Made by a program: the position numbers and the translations under genes | Assembly (NCBI RefSeq): GCF_000762875.2 | Contig: NZ_JRMP02000017.1 | Location: 1 to 60,344 of the forward strand | Origin: Helicobacter saguini | GTDB taxonomy: Bacteria > Campylobacterota > Campylobacteria > Campylobacterales > Helicobacteraceae | Direction: 5' to 3' | DNA length: 60,344 nucleotides | Shown: piece by piece, positions 46,663 through 56,321 of the stretch | Numbering within the stretch: position 1 is the first letter of the stretch | How the letters are laid out: each line of letters starts with the position of its first letter | The notes under the pieces: model-generated | Database searches by the model: none | Seen by the model: the letters and a program-made list of their open reading frames with translations, nothing else | Told to the model about the DNA's origin: nothing

Positions 46663-48399
46663 TTACAAATCCGCATTATTTGGCGAAATTATTGCTTTTG
46701 GCGAAAAATTTGTCGCATGATATACAAAGGTATTATAAGCACGTGCATAATATTTTATAATCATTTTTTGCATAATAGCCTGCGTGCTAGGGGCAAACCA
46801 CGCGTTATTACTACCCATAAGAATGTATTTTGCGCCACTTTTATAAGGCAAACTCATCGTCCCTTCAAAGCAATTTGCAATAGCAAGTTTTAAGCCCTTA
46901 AACTCAAATTTTACCACGCTATCCCCAGCCCTAAAGCCAAAATCCACGCCAAAATACCTAAAAATACTATCAAAAGGCAGTCGCTCACCAAAGGGCACAA
47001 GCTCGATTTTATCCGCTATAATGCTCTTCCCAAACGCAAAAACATACATACTATTATAATATCCGCTAACTTTACTCGGCAAATTTATTATACTTTTATC
47101 GATAATATCAAAATTAGATTCTATATTTTTAGAACTTTTAGAATCTAAAATACTAGATTCTATAACTTCATTATTTTTCAAGTTATCAAGCTTAATAAAG
47201 GTATTAGAATCTATTTGCGTATTAATATCCCTAAAATCACTTTGCAGTCGCATACCGCCTGTTACAATAACAATTTTTTGGCTTAAATTTAGCAGTTTTT
47301 CATACACTTCTGCATTTCTATTTAGCGTAAATGGAAAGGCAGACTCTGGCAATAAAATCATATCAAAGCCCTGCTCTATCGCACTTTCAATCGCTTTAAA
47401 ATTCTCATTTATACTTGCTTGTTTGTTTTCCAAACTCCACTTTTTATCTTGGCTAAAATTTGTTTGAAGCACATAAGCATTTAGCTTAGAATCTTGCACG
47501 CCAAAATTATAATCAAGGCTAACTAGAAAAAATATAAAGCTTAAAAAATAATATCTTTTTTTTAAAAAAATTAGAAATATCATAAGTAAAGCAAGTGAGC
47601 CAACACTAAAAATACTATACGCACTAAAATACGCTAAATTTAGCCAATTAAAACTAAAAGGGGCAATAAAAAATAAACAAAGACAGCTTAAAAATCTAAA
47701 AAAAAGATTATTAAAATACATTAAAAAATAAAAAATAATGCCATAAATTAGCCCAATGCCAATGATTGCAAGGGGGATAAACGCACTCAAATCATCAAAA
47801 CGAAAGCTTAAAGGTATCCAAAAAAAGCCAAATACGCCAACAAAAAAGCCAAATAAAAATCTAAACTTACGCTTTAAAAATAAAAATATAGCAATGCTAA
47901 TAACATAACCAACGCTAGATAAAAAATAATGATTTTTGTGTAAAAATGAAAAAATAATTATAAATAATATAACTAATAAAAAATAAAAGATATATTTTTT
48001 GCAATCTTTAATACTATCTTGTGCGGTAATTATAACGCTAGACTTTTCACCTTTAGAATCTTTTTTAAATATTTGCATTGTAAAAAATGGCTTTATAGAT
48101 TCTATATTGTTAGAATCTTTTAATATAAAAAAGCCAAATAAAATTATAATAATGCTAAGAAAATATTGTAAAAAATTATAAAAAATAGTATTTGTTGTAT
48201 CGCTAGATTCTAAAGCTAGATTCTGCAGCACTACCCCAAAAAAGCTAAGCCAAAAAAGGAGTGCAAAAAATGCAGAAATTAGAATCTTTTTTGGCGTGAA
48301 AGCCCTTTTAATAAATAAAAGTATTTTTTTTATTTTATTAGATTCTATGTTTGTTTGTGTAGAATCTATAATATTAGAATCTATTTTTGTCTTTTTCAT
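46663..48399 (-). CDS. lnt: Apolipoprotein N-acyltransferase
   Basis: Lnt adds the third acyl chain to lipoproteins at the inner membrane. The N-terminal half has eight or so hydrophobic segments. The nitrilase-type domain carries LLPESAFPF (catalytic Glu) and AIANCFEGTM (catalytic Cys), with VPFGERLPF between. Repeat words occur at the N-terminus (KIDSNIIDSTQTNIESN), in loops and in the insertion before YYNSMYVF. The 578-residue length is somewhat above normal. It converges with the FadL-like gene, with only 18 bp between stops. Confidence 0.88.
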   Translation of the reverse strand: MKKTKIDSNIIDSTQTNIESNKIKKILLFIKRAFTPKKILISAFFALLFWLSFFGVVLQNLALESSDTTNTIFYNFLQYFLSIIIILFGFFILKDSNNIESIKPFFTMQIFKKDSKGEKSSVIITAQDSIKDCKKYIFYFLLVILFIIIFSFLHKNHYFLSSVGYVISIAIFLFLKRKFRFLFGFFVGVFGFFWIPLSFRFDDLSAFIPLAIIGIGLIYGIIFYFLMYFNNLFFRFLSCLCLFFIAPFSFNWLNLAYFSAYSIFSVGSLALLMIFLIFLKKRYYFLSFIFFLVSLDYNFGVQDSKLNAYVLQTNFSQDKKWSLENKQASINENFKAIESAIEQGFDMILLPESAFPFTLNRNAEVYEKLLNLSQKIVIVTGGMRLQSDFRDINTQIDSNTFIKLDNLKNNEVIESSILDSKSSKNIESNFDIIDKSIINLPSKVSGYYNSMYVFAFGKSIIADKIELVPFGERLPFDSIFRYFGVDFGFRAGDSVVKFEFKGLKLAIANCFEGTMSLPYKSGAKYILMGSNNAWFAPSTQAIMQKMIIKYYARAYNTFVYHATNFSPKAIISPNNADL

Positions 48400-48535
48400 A
48401 AAATACCCTTAAAACTTTTTACTTTTTTTCCATATTTTTCAAAATCGAAATTATATTCTCATTATTTTAAGTTTATATTAATAATTTTTATATTATCATT
48501 TTGCCTTTAAAATGACTTTATGTAAGGATTTTGTC

Positions 48536-50674
48536 ATGAGACTTTTTGTTAATATGAGATTAGGAGTTAGAATCTCACTGGTTGTAGGGTTGATTTTAGG
48601 GCTTTTTTTAAGTGTGGTGATGACACTTGTAGGGTTTAAATCTTCTAGTTTGCAAGTGGCTGAGGCGGAGAAATTACTGCAAAATGTATCAATTAGACGG
48701 GCAAATTATATGCAGGGCTTATTTAACGAGACGATTTCATCTCTTATGCTGCTTTCGCAAAATATGGAATCTTCGATAAATACTAGAAATGTGGAATTTG
48801 GCGATTTTCTATCTCGTATTTCAAATGCTGCTAATAATATGAGCTTTGTTTCGTATGGTTACATTTATTTAGAAAAAGATTTTGCTAATAAAATGCAAAA
48901 TGTAGATTCTAAAGCAATGATACGGGGGGGGGGGGGTAACTCCACTTCTTATAATATAGGAGAAAATGATAATAGAATCTTAACTACCATTCATAGCATA
49001 GATGGAGCTGCAAGTCTAATAGACGCACAAGAAAATATACTACAATTTGAAAGCGTTAAAAACGCAATAAATACAAAGAAAATAAGCATAGGCAAACCTA
49101 GCTTTAGAAATATAGAAGGTAAGCAAAAGCTAGTCGTAGCGATTTCACTACCATTAATAAACTATGATACTAACACCGCACAAGGCGTAGTAGGAGTATT
49201 AATCGATTTAGATGTAATAGATTCTATAATGCAGGCTAGAGCGTCTAAAACGCAGGTATTTGAAAATAGCTTTTTATTTTTACTAGATAATGATGGCGAT
49301 ATAGCATTTCACGCAAATAGAGAGCTTGTAACCAAAAATATCACTAAGGTAAATACGCATAATAGTGCTAAAGAATTGCAAAATTCTATTAATCTTAGAA
49401 AAGAAGAGGTGACTAGCTATAGCTTAATTGATAATACGCAAGGCTACATAGGCATCTCACATTTTCAGCTAGGGCATAACACAGGTGTGTATTGGACTTG
49501 CGTAGCATTTGCACCGCTTTCATCTATATATGCACCTATTTATGAGCTATTAAAGACGATTATTTTAATAGGCGTTGTAGGCTTTATTGTAATTTATTTA
49601 GTGATATATTGGTTTATTAATAGCTTTTTAGTCTTTAGAATCAAAAATATTCTAGCTAAGATGAATATCTTTTTTGATTATATAAACTACAAGACAAATA
49701 CGCCACCACCGCCCTTGCAGCCAAAATATAGAGATGAGTTAGGCAACTTTGCTTTAACATTAAATAAAAATATAGACTACACAAAAGAGGTCTTTTGTAA
49801 AAATAAGCAAGTGATACAAGAAGCAAGTGATATTATACAAGAAGCAGAAAATGGGAACTTGAATGTAAAGCTAGATAAAGATTCTCAAAATCCTGATTTA
49901 AACACATTAATACACAAGCTAAATGAATTGCTAGAAGTATTCCAAAGCAAAGTAGGCAAAGATTTAAACATAATAGATGATGTGTTTAATAAATATAAAA
50001 ACTTAGATTTTACACAATCAATACCAAATGCAAGTGGAAATATAGAATCTATCACAAACGCACTAGGCAATGAAATAGTAAAAATGCTAAATCAATCGCT
50101 AAGCTTTGCAAATACATTATCTAATGAATCTAATAATTTACACGAAATAGTGCAAAAAATAGATTCTAGCTCAAATGCACAATATAGTGCACTAGAGCAA
50201 AGCAGCGCCGCACTAAATGAAATGACTAGCTCAATGCAAAATGTATTTAGCAAAACTCAACAAGTAATAACCCAAAGTGGCGAAATAAAAAATATCACAT
50301 CAATCATAAGTGATATAAGCGACCAAATAAACTTACTAGCACTAAATGCTGCAATAGAAGCCGCAAGGGCTGGAGAACACGGACGTGGCTTTGCTGTCGT
50401 AGCTGATGAAGTAAGGAAACTAGCAGAGCGAGTGCATAAATCTCTAAGCGAAATAGAAGCAACGGTAAATCTACTAACGCAATCACTAAATGATATGCAA
50501 GAAAGCATAAAAGAGCAAACACAAGCAATCGAGCAAATAAATGAAGCCGTGGCACATATAGAATCTATGACGCAAGAAAATATGCAAATCTCAAATAAAG
50601 CCCTAAATGTTTCACAAAATGTAAGTGAAATATCAACAAATATTTTAAATGATGTGAATAAGAAAAAGTTTTAG
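48536..50674 (+). CDS. Chemoreceptor with a G13 tract in its sensor domain (phase-variable candidate)
   Basis: About 712 residues: TM1 near the N-terminus ([17 protein letters not shown]), a large periplasmic Cache-type sensor, TM2, HAMP and an MCP signalling domain ([20 protein letters not shown]). TAAGGAT precedes ATG 48536; an in-frame ATG at 48512 is less well supported. At 48924-48936 a G13 run encodes RGGGGN in frame, so the gene is 'on' as sequenced, and any change not a multiple of three would truncate the protein in the sensor. The stop codon sits in a repeat palindrome shared with thiF. Confidence 0.9.
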   Translation: MRLFVNMRLGVRISLVVGLILGLFLSVVMTLVGFKSSSLQVAEAEKLLQNVSIRRANYMQGLFNETISSLMLLSQNMESSINTRNVEFGDFLSRISNAANNMSFVSYGYIYLEKDFANKMQNVDSKAMIRGGGGNSTSYNIGENDNRILTTIHSIDGAASLIDAQENILQFESVKNAINTKKISIGKPSFRNIEGKQKLVVAISLPLINYDTNTAQGVVGVLIDLDVIDSIMQARASKTQVFENSFLFLLDNDGDIAFHANRELVTKNITKVNTHNSAKELQNSINLRKEEVTSYSLIDNTQGYIGISHFQLGHNTGVYWTCVAFAPLSSIYAPIYELLKTIILIGVVGFIVIYLVIYWFINSFLVFRIKNILAKMNIFFDYINYKTNTPPPPLQPKYRDELGNFALTLNKNIDYTKEVFCKNKQVIQEASDIIQEAENGNLNVKLDKDSQNPDLNTLIHKLNELLEVFQSKVGKDLNIIDDVFNKYKNLDFTQSIPNASGNIESITNALGNEIVKMLNQSLSFANTLSNESNNLHEIVQKIDSSSNAQYSALEQSSAALNEMTSSMQNVFSKTQQVITQSGEIKNITSIISDISDQINLLALNAAIEAARAGEHGRGFAVVADEVRKLAERVHKSLSEIEATVNLLTQSLNDMQESIKEQTQAIEQINEAVAHIESMTQENMQISNKALNVSQNVSEISTNILNDVNKKKF
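48924..48936 (+). repeat. G13 homopolymer (slippage tract)
   Basis: Thirteen G residues inside the chemoreceptor, at about codon 130. With 13 the frame is open (CGG GGG GGG GGG GGT). Confidence 0.9.
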
Positions 50675-50688
50675 ATTCTATAGAATCT
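50673..50688. terminator. Perfect 16-base palindrome at the shared 3' end of two convergent genes
   Basis: AGATTCTATAGAATCT. The chemoreceptor's TAG (50672-50674) and thiF's TAG (minus strand, 50689-50687) both belong to this repeat pair, so one repeat provides both stops. Terminator activity is plausible but unproven. Confidence 0.4.
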
Positions 50689-51496
50689 AGCCGCTAAAAT
50701 TGCCATTTGCAAGGAGTTCTAGCACTAGATTTGCCTCATGGGCAGCACAAAGATTCACACGTGGGGCAATTAGCCCATTTCCGGGACTAGCTGCACTTTT
50801 TAAATCGCCACAAATGTAGAAATTATCCGCAATTTTTTGCGTTTTTATAGCATTTGAGTTGCCAAAACCAGCCAAACCACTAGCGGTTATCAAAATCTTT
50901 TGTGGGAAAATAGTATGAAAATGCTGTGCCAACATCGCCTTAGCCACAGCAGAGTCAAATGCCTCACACACAATATCGCAGTCCTTAAAAATAGATTCTA
51001 TATTTTTTTCGCTGACCTTTTTTGTGTGCGTTTTCACGCGTATAAAAGGGTTTATTTTTTTTATATTTTTTTTCATCGCACGCGTTTTTAATTCGCCCAA
51101 ATCGCCCACATTATAGCCTTGCCGATTAAGATTGCTAGGCTCAATCACATCAAAATCAACGAGCGTAAGCCGCCCCACGCCACTTCGCGCTAACATTATG
51201 GCAATGTGCGAGCCAAGTCCGCCAAGTCCGGCAATGCCGACATTTGCACTCTTTAGTTTGTCGTGCAGCTTTGGCGTGTGGCGAGCGCGCATCATTGCTT
51301 CTAGTGCCTTTTTGGGCGGAATTTTGTTGCGTTTGATGTAAAAAAGCTCGTCATTTTCTTGCAATTTGATATTGTCTTGCGTGGCAAAACCATTTATAAT
51401 CCACACATTTTTTTTATTTGCGTTGATATTTGCGAAAAATTCGTGGGTATCTTTGGCGTTTGTTTTTATCGCCTTTCCGTTGAAAAATATTTGCAT
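50687..51496 (-). CDS. thiF: ThiF-family adenylyltransferase with fused N-terminal ThiS-like domain
   Basis: 269 residues. The C-terminal two thirds are an E1-like fold: VGIAGLGGLGSHIAIMLAR nucleotide loop, LVDFDVIEPSNLNRQ with the conserved Asp and Arg, and EAFDSAVAKAML. The first 65 residues resemble a beta-grasp sulfur-carrier (MQIFFNGKAIKT) but lack a C-terminal GG, so the domain may be structural. The closest type is the 'family 2' ThiF seen in Campylobacterota and Clostridia. It should activate a ThiS carrier for thiazole synthesis. CxxC zinc motifs are absent, as in that subfamily. TTAAGGAC precedes the ATG. Confidence 0.78.
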   Translation of the reverse strand: MQIFFNGKAIKTNAKDTHEFFANINANKKNVWIINGFATQDNIKLQENDELFYIKRNKIPPKKALEAMMRARHTPKLHDKLKSANVGIAGLGGLGSHIAIMLARSGVGRLTLVDFDVIEPSNLNRQGYNVGDLGELKTRAMKKNIKKINPFIRVKTHTKKVSEKNIESIFKDCDIVCEAFDSAVAKAMLAQHFHTIFPQKILITASGLAGFGNSNAIKTQKIADNFYICGDLKSAASPGNGLIAPRVNLCAAHEANLVLELLANGNFSG

Positions 51497-51574
51497 GTTT
51501 GTCCTTAAAGTTTTTAAAGATTTTAACCTAAAAATTTTAATAAGTCTTTTGAAATGACTTTTAGAATCTAGATT

Positions 51575-52501
51575 CTAAAACACAATCGTCTTGTTTCCAT
51601 TTAAAAAGATTCTATCTTCTAGGGCGAGATTCAAAGCGCGGGCAAGCACGATTTTCTCAATATCACGCCCTGCCTTTTGCATATCTTGCCACGTATAACT
51701 ATGATTGATTTGGGCGACATCTTGGCAAATTATCGGTCCGCAGTCAAGCTCATCGCTTACAAAATGCGCGGTAGCCCCGATGATTTTTACGCCACGCTCG
51801 TAAGCTTGTTTATAAGGATTTGCCCCGATAAATGCGGGCAAGAATGAATGATGAATGTTGATAATTTTATCTTTGAATCTAGCGACAAAACTCGGCGACA
51901 AAACGCGCATATATTTTGCTAAAACCAAAAAATCAGCGCTAAAATTCTTACAAATTTTTAGAATCTCTTTTTCGTGCTTCTCACGCGAAATACCGTTACT
52001 ATCGATAAAATAGTAGGGTATATCAAACTTTTTTACAAGAGATTGCAAAACATTATGATTGCTAATCACACACAAAATTTTAGCGTTTAGCTCGCCGCTG
52101 CTATGGCGGATTAAAAGGTCGCCTAGGCAGTGATTTTCCTTTGTAGCAAGGATTATAATGGATTTTTTATCCTGCGTTTTAATGCTAATTTGGGCGTTAT
52201 TATTTAGGGCAGATTCTATCTCTTTTAATAACTTATTAGAATCTAAGGTTATAGATTCTGTAATATTAGAATCTATTTTATTAGGATTTATAGAATCTTG
52301 CTGTTTAGATTCCATAAAAGCCGTAGATTCCATAGAATCTAGCCCACTAATCTCAGTTCGCATAAAAAACATACCGCTACTTTTATCGACAAACTCGCTA
52401 TTTTGCTCGATATTTAGCCCATATTTATACAGCACAGAACTCACCTTAAATACCAAGCCCTGCGTATCTTTGCACTTTATAAGTAGGATAATTTTTCGCA
52501 T
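51575..52501 (-). CDS. purU: Formyltetrahydrofolate deformylase
   Basis: 308 residues: N-terminal ACT domain (KCKDTQGLVFKVSSVLYKYGLNIEQ) and a C-terminal formyltransferase fold with the motifs HHSFLPAFIGANPYKQAYERG and DCGPII. It releases formate from 10-formyl-THF to balance one-carbon pools. The family is normally about 280 residues; an AGAWTCT-coded block (ESKQQDSINPNKIDSN and more) at about residues 55-90 splits the ACT domain from the linker. The His and Asp catalytic motifs are intact. Confidence 0.9.
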   Translation of the reverse strand: MRKIILLIKCKDTQGLVFKVSSVLYKYGLNIEQNSEFVDKSSGMFFMRTEISGLDSMESTAFMESKQQDSINPNKIDSNITESITLDSNKLLKEIESALNNNAQISIKTQDKKSIIILATKENHCLGDLLIRHSSGELNAKILCVISNHNVLQSLVKKFDIPYYFIDSNGISREKHEKEILKICKNFSADFLVLAKYMRVLSPSFVARFKDKIINIHHSFLPAFIGANPYKQAYERGVKIIGATAHFVSDELDCGPIICQDVAQINHSYTWQDMQKAGRDIEKIVLARALNLALEDRIFLNGNKTIVF

Positions 52502-52596
52502 TTTTTAGCCTATTTTTGTATAAAAAATTTTTGTTTGCAATTCTAGCATTTTTTTATTGTAGAATAGAATCTCATTTTAATTTTAAGGAGTTTTTA

Positions 52597-53148
52597 ATGA
52601 AAACGAGTGTATTGAGTATGGTGGCGAAAGGCTTGTGTGTCGGCGTGTTGGCTACTTTTTTGGTTAGCTGTGGTGAGAAAACACAGAGCTTAACACCAAA
52701 CAAAGACGAACCAAAGTGGGTGAATAATATCAGTGAAGCTAAAGAACGTGCAAAGTCTAATGCTGTAGCTGTTGGCAGTGCAAAAGTATTAGATGGTAAC
52801 ATAAACTTTGCTACAAATCAAGCTACAATGCAAGCAAGAATCCAAATAGCACAAATGATTAGTACAAAAGTGGAACAAGCAATAAAGGAACTAGCACAAA
52901 GTGATGGATTGAAAATATCAGAAAATAGTATACAAGCAGCTAAGCAAAAAGTAGAACAAACGTTGCAAAAAACCGAGATGGTGGAAAGATGGATTGATAA
53001 AGATTCTAAACCAAATGTGCTCTATGTTCTCGTAGGTATGGATAAAGACGCTTTTGATAATGCTATGAAAGGTGGTGCTCAAGTGTTAAATATCAATTCT
53101 TCACAAGCATTAGAGTTATCTAATACAGTGGAAGCATTATTAAAATAA
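52597..53148 (+). CDS. LPP20-family outer-membrane lipoprotein
   Basis: About 183 residues from ATG 52597, which follows AAGGAG at the right distance (a frame from 52516 is an artefact). The signal peptide ends in a lipobox LVSC, then a mature chain with PKWVNNISEAKERAKSNAVAVGSAK and a helical body, like Helicobacter LPP20-type lipoproteins, which are surface-exposed and antigenic. No AGAWTCT insert apart from one KDSK. Confidence 0.82.
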   Translation: MKTSVLSMVAKGLCVGVLATFLVSCGEKTQSLTPNKDEPKWVNNISEAKERAKSNAVAVGSAKVLDGNINFATNQATMQARIQIAQMISTKVEQAIKELAQSDGLKISENSIQAAKQKVEQTLQKTEMVERWIDKDSKPNVLYVLVGMDKDAFDNAMKGGAQVLNINSSQALELSNTVEALLK

Positions 53149-53338
53149 ATGACTCTGTCTATTTTTGATGCAAATGGTATAAATCTAGGCTTATGATTCT
53201 TTGTTAATTATTTGCATTGTTATGTTTTTCTTTAAAACTATGTTTTGAAGAAAACTAATTGAGTAAAATCTACATTTTTAAATCTATTTTGATAGAATCT
53301 ATTTTTTAGTTTAACGTTTGATTAAAGGCAAAGGGCGG

Positions 53339-54736
53339 ATGATAAAATCTTTTTTTATAGAATCTATTTTGTTTTTCTGCTTGTATTCTAAAAAACACAA
53401 TATTATAGAATTTTTCTCTAAAAATATTCTAAATTTTATAGAATCTATTTTGCAAGATTCTAAAAAGATTCTAAGTTTTAAAAAATATAAGATTATAGAA
53501 TCTAACATTATAAAATATATAATTTTTTTGCTATTTTTATCTATTATTTCTAACCTAAATGCGAATGCGTTAAAGATTGTCGGCTCTGTGCCTTTTGGTA
53601 GTTCTAGCCTTAGAATTGAGGCTAGTAAAAATCTAACAAAAAAAGATATTAGCGTGCATAAACTTAATGAAACCACCGCATTTATCGACATTTCAGGCAC
53701 TTGGACACCCAAAAATAAAAAGGAGTATAATTTCCCAAACAATACGCAGATTGTGATTGCTCAAAATAAACCTGGGCGCGTGCGTGTGCTAATTACGCTA
53801 ACGGCTAAAACCGAGTATGAGCATTATCTAAAAAATCAGTATCTCTACATCGCAATAAAAGAAAAAACTCCCCCCAAAACAACGCAAAAGCTAAGTACAA
53901 GCAAAAATCAAGCCGCAAAAACGCAACCGCAAAAAACAGATTCTAAACCCACCGCGAAAACAACTCCAAAACCCGCAACCACCGCACCAAAAGTAGCCCC
54001 AAAACCAGCTAGCAAAAAATCCCCTTCCCCCATCCTAGTTAGCAAGGCAAAACCGCCCGCAAATGGCAGGAAAATCGTGATTTTAGACCCAGGTCATGGC
54101 GGCAAAGACTGCGGCACAGCAGGGGTCGCGCAAATGTGCGAAAAAACTATCGTTTTAAGTGTGGCAAAGTTGGCTGCCGCCGAGCTTGACAAACGCGGCT
54201 ACATCGTGTATATGACGCGAAATAGCGATGTGTTTATCGAGCTGCAGCGGCGAACTGAGATGGCGAATGAAATCCACGCTGATTTGTTTATCAGCATACA
54301 CGCAAATTCTATGCCAAAAGGCACGAGCAAGCAGCCAAAGGGCGTTGAGACCTACTTTTTATCGACTGCTAGGAGTGAGCGCGCCGTGAATGTCGCGGCG
54401 AATGAAAATCAGGGCATGGCGACTGAATATTCGCCCACGATGATTGCGTCCTTTTTGACATCAAATCGCATTATTGCTTCTAATAAGCTAGGAATGGACG
54501 TGCAGGCGGGCATTTTAAAGCAGGTAAAAACGATGTATAATGAGAATCTGGATGGCGGCGTGCGTGAGGGTCCTTTTTGGGTGCTAGTGGGCGCTTTAAT
54601 GCCCTCTGTGCTTGTAGAAATCGGCTATAATTCGCATCCTGAAGAGGCGATTCGTCTAAAAGATTCTAAATATCAAGCCTTGATTGCAAAGGGAATCGCA
54701 AATGGAATTGAGAGCTATGTGCAGAAAAATCCGTGA
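53339..54736 (+). CDS. N-acetylmuramoyl-L-alanine amidase (AMIN + Amidase_3)
   Basis: A periplasmic zinc amidase that cleaves peptide stems during daughter-cell separation. An AMIN-like domain follows the membrane segment (LKIVGSVPFGSSSLRIE). A Pro/Ala/Lys/Thr-rich linker comes next, then Amidase_3 with zinc ligands DPGHGGKD, CEKT and SIHANSM, and the catalytic Glu in LVEIGYNSH. About 60 repeat-rich residues (FIESILFF, FIESILQDSKK) precede the signal segment IIFLLFLSIISNLNANA, an extension like that of the FadL-like protein. ATG 53339 is preferred over TTG 53318. Confidence 0.9.
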   Translation: MIKSFFIESILFFCLYSKKHNIIEFFSKNILNFIESILQDSKKILSFKKYKIIESNIIKYIIFLLFLSIISNLNANALKIVGSVPFGSSSLRIEASKNLTKKDISVHKLNETTAFIDISGTWTPKNKKEYNFPNNTQIVIAQNKPGRVRVLITLTAKTEYEHYLKNQYLYIAIKEKTPPKTTQKLSTSKNQAAKTQPQKTDSKPTAKTTPKPATTAPKVAPKPASKKSPSPILVSKAKPPANGRKIVILDPGHGGKDCGTAGVAQMCEKTIVLSVAKLAAAELDKRGYIVYMTRNSDVFIELQRRTEMANEIHADLFISIHANSMPKGTSKQPKGVETYFLSTARSERAVNVAANENQGMATEYSPTMIASFLTSNRIIASNKLGMDVQAGILKQVKTMYNENLDGGVREGPFWVLVGALMPSVLVEIGYNSHPEEAIRLKDSKYQALIAKGIANGIESYVQKNP

Positions 54737-54865
54737 GGGTAGAATCTAGATTCTAAAATTAAAGTATTTTGCAAATACTTTGAAATATAATTAGTATAAA
54801 ACTGAAGTTTATTAAGATAATTTGTTTATAAAAATTGTTAAAGTTTATTCAATATTTAAAACATA

Positions 54866-56074
54866 TTATTTGCCACGAATTTTATTAATGATTTGTTTTA
54901 GTTTTCTACTAAGTCTTTTACGTATATTTTGTTTGGTTTCCAAGATATTAATCTTATTTTCAAACTCTTTTAGAATCTTCTGCATAGATGTAGCATATAA
55001 GCGTAATTCATTAGAATCTAAATATATCTTTCTCTCCATTAACACATCACTAAAATAAGGAGTTTGAGCTGCCATATCCCACCATTCTTTTGTGTATTGT
55101 ATATCAAATGTTGGTATGTAATTTTTCATCATAGTATATGGGCTACTCCATGCCTTTTGATTACTATTGTAATGGATAATGCGTAAGTCATTCATACTTT
55201 CTTCATACTCTTTGCGAGTGTAGGGCATACTAAATGTATCGCTTTCATCCGTGCATGTAATTTCTTGATTAGTCAAATACGAACAATTATATTTATATGG
55301 AATCTTAATCGTGTCATTTACTGCAACGTTTATGTAATCTTGGTCGCCTGTATATGAGCTGTGTGTGCGGATTAAATCAAATATTTTAGATTCTATATTT
55401 TGCTCTCTCCATTGTTTAATATTAATTAGCATAAGGCTTACTGTGTAATGTTTTAGTGGGTCTATGGGGATATTTTTATGTGTGTTTGGATTGCGTGTTA
55501 AAATCTCTTTTTTACAATACGAATGATAGACAGCACCCATAACCTTATCTTTTAAATCAATATCAAAAATATCTCTAATATCTTTAATCGCTAACATATC
55601 TACATCTAAATATAGAATCTTATCAATATCACGTGGCATAAATCTATCAAAAATAATACGACAATATGTTGCATAACTCTTTGGCTTCTCATCTTGTCCC
55701 CATTTTGGCAGGTTTAGCTTTTCAAACTCTGTATCATCAATAATGTGAATACGTATTTCGCATGGATAGATTCTATTTAGCTCTTCTTGCATAAGATTTA
55801 CTTTCTCTATGCTTTCAGGCTTTAGAAAATCGCTGATAACATGGAAACAAAAAGGTTTATTGTTAGAATCTATTACGTTAGATTCTATGTTTTCTTTGGA
55901 GATTATATTATCTGTGCTTTTGTTAGTAGCACAATTTATGTGGCTGTTATTACCCCCCCCCCCCCCATTATTATCTAATTTATCGTTTGTTTTAGCACAT
56001 TTTACAATACTTGTAATCAATACACTTGTATATGCCAAATAATCTTCGCTGGAGCTAAAAACGATATGATACAT
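54866..56074 (-). CDS. Family 8 glycosyltransferase with a C14/G14 tract (phase-variable candidate)
   Basis: 402 residues. The N-terminus MYHIVFSSSEDYLAYTSVLI and the DxD motif LYLDVDML identify a GT8 enzyme of the LPS galactosyl/glucosyltransferase type. At about codons 37-41 (55953-55966) a G14 run on the coding strand encodes DNNGGGGGN. It is in frame as sequenced, so the gene is 'on'. Because the run is near the 5' end, slippage would abolish the enzyme and change a surface glycan. Repeat words follow (KENIESNVIDSN). ATAAGGAT precedes the ATG. Confidence 0.9.
   Translation of the reverse strand: MYHIVFSSSEDYLAYTSVLITSIVKCAKTNDKLDNNGGGGGNNSHINCATNKSTDNIISKENIESNVIDSNNKPFCFHVISDFLKPESIEKVNLMQEELNRIYPCEIRIHIIDDTEFEKLNLPKWGQDEKPKSYATYCRIIFDRFMPRDIDKILYLDVDMLAIKDIRDIFDIDLKDKVMGAVYHSYCKKEILTRNPNTHKNIPIDPLKHYTVSLMLINIKQWREQNIESKIFDLIRTHSSYTGDQDYINVAVNDTIKIPYKYNCSYLTNQEITCTDESDTFSMPYTRKEYEESMNDLRIIHYNSNQKAWSSPYTMMKNYIPTFDIQYTKEWWDMAAQTPYFSDVLMERKIYLDSNELRLYATSMQKILKEFENKINILETKQNIRKRLSRKLKQIINKIRGK
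55953..55966 (+). repeat. C14 homopolymer (slippage tract)
   Basis: Fourteen C residues on the plus strand, read as GGG x4 + GGT in the GT8 gene. Confidence 0.9.
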
Positions 56075-56321
56075 GGTTTAATCCTTATGATAAAATTGTA
56101 TGTATATTGTACTTGAAAAACATGAAAAATATTATATTAAAGCTTTAAATCAAAACAATCTAGGAAAAAAGGTTGATTTTGATAAGAAATTTAATAACGA
56201 CTTGTCACCACAAAGATTATTTATTTAGCTCTTTTCACACAGAAAATTGCTATGTATTATTGATATTAATGAATGATACCTAGTAATATTGCTAGAGTAG
56301 CTTTCATACTAAAAAAGTTTT

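Noticed and set aside
52516-52596. N-terminal extension of the LPP20-type lipoprotein
   Set aside because: The extension would bury the signal peptide and lipobox; AAGGAG lies directly before the ATG at 52597.
56100-56228. 42-codon frame upstream of the 56322 ORF
   Set aside because: It has no ribosome-binding site, and a frame this short is expected by chance in AT-rich DNA.
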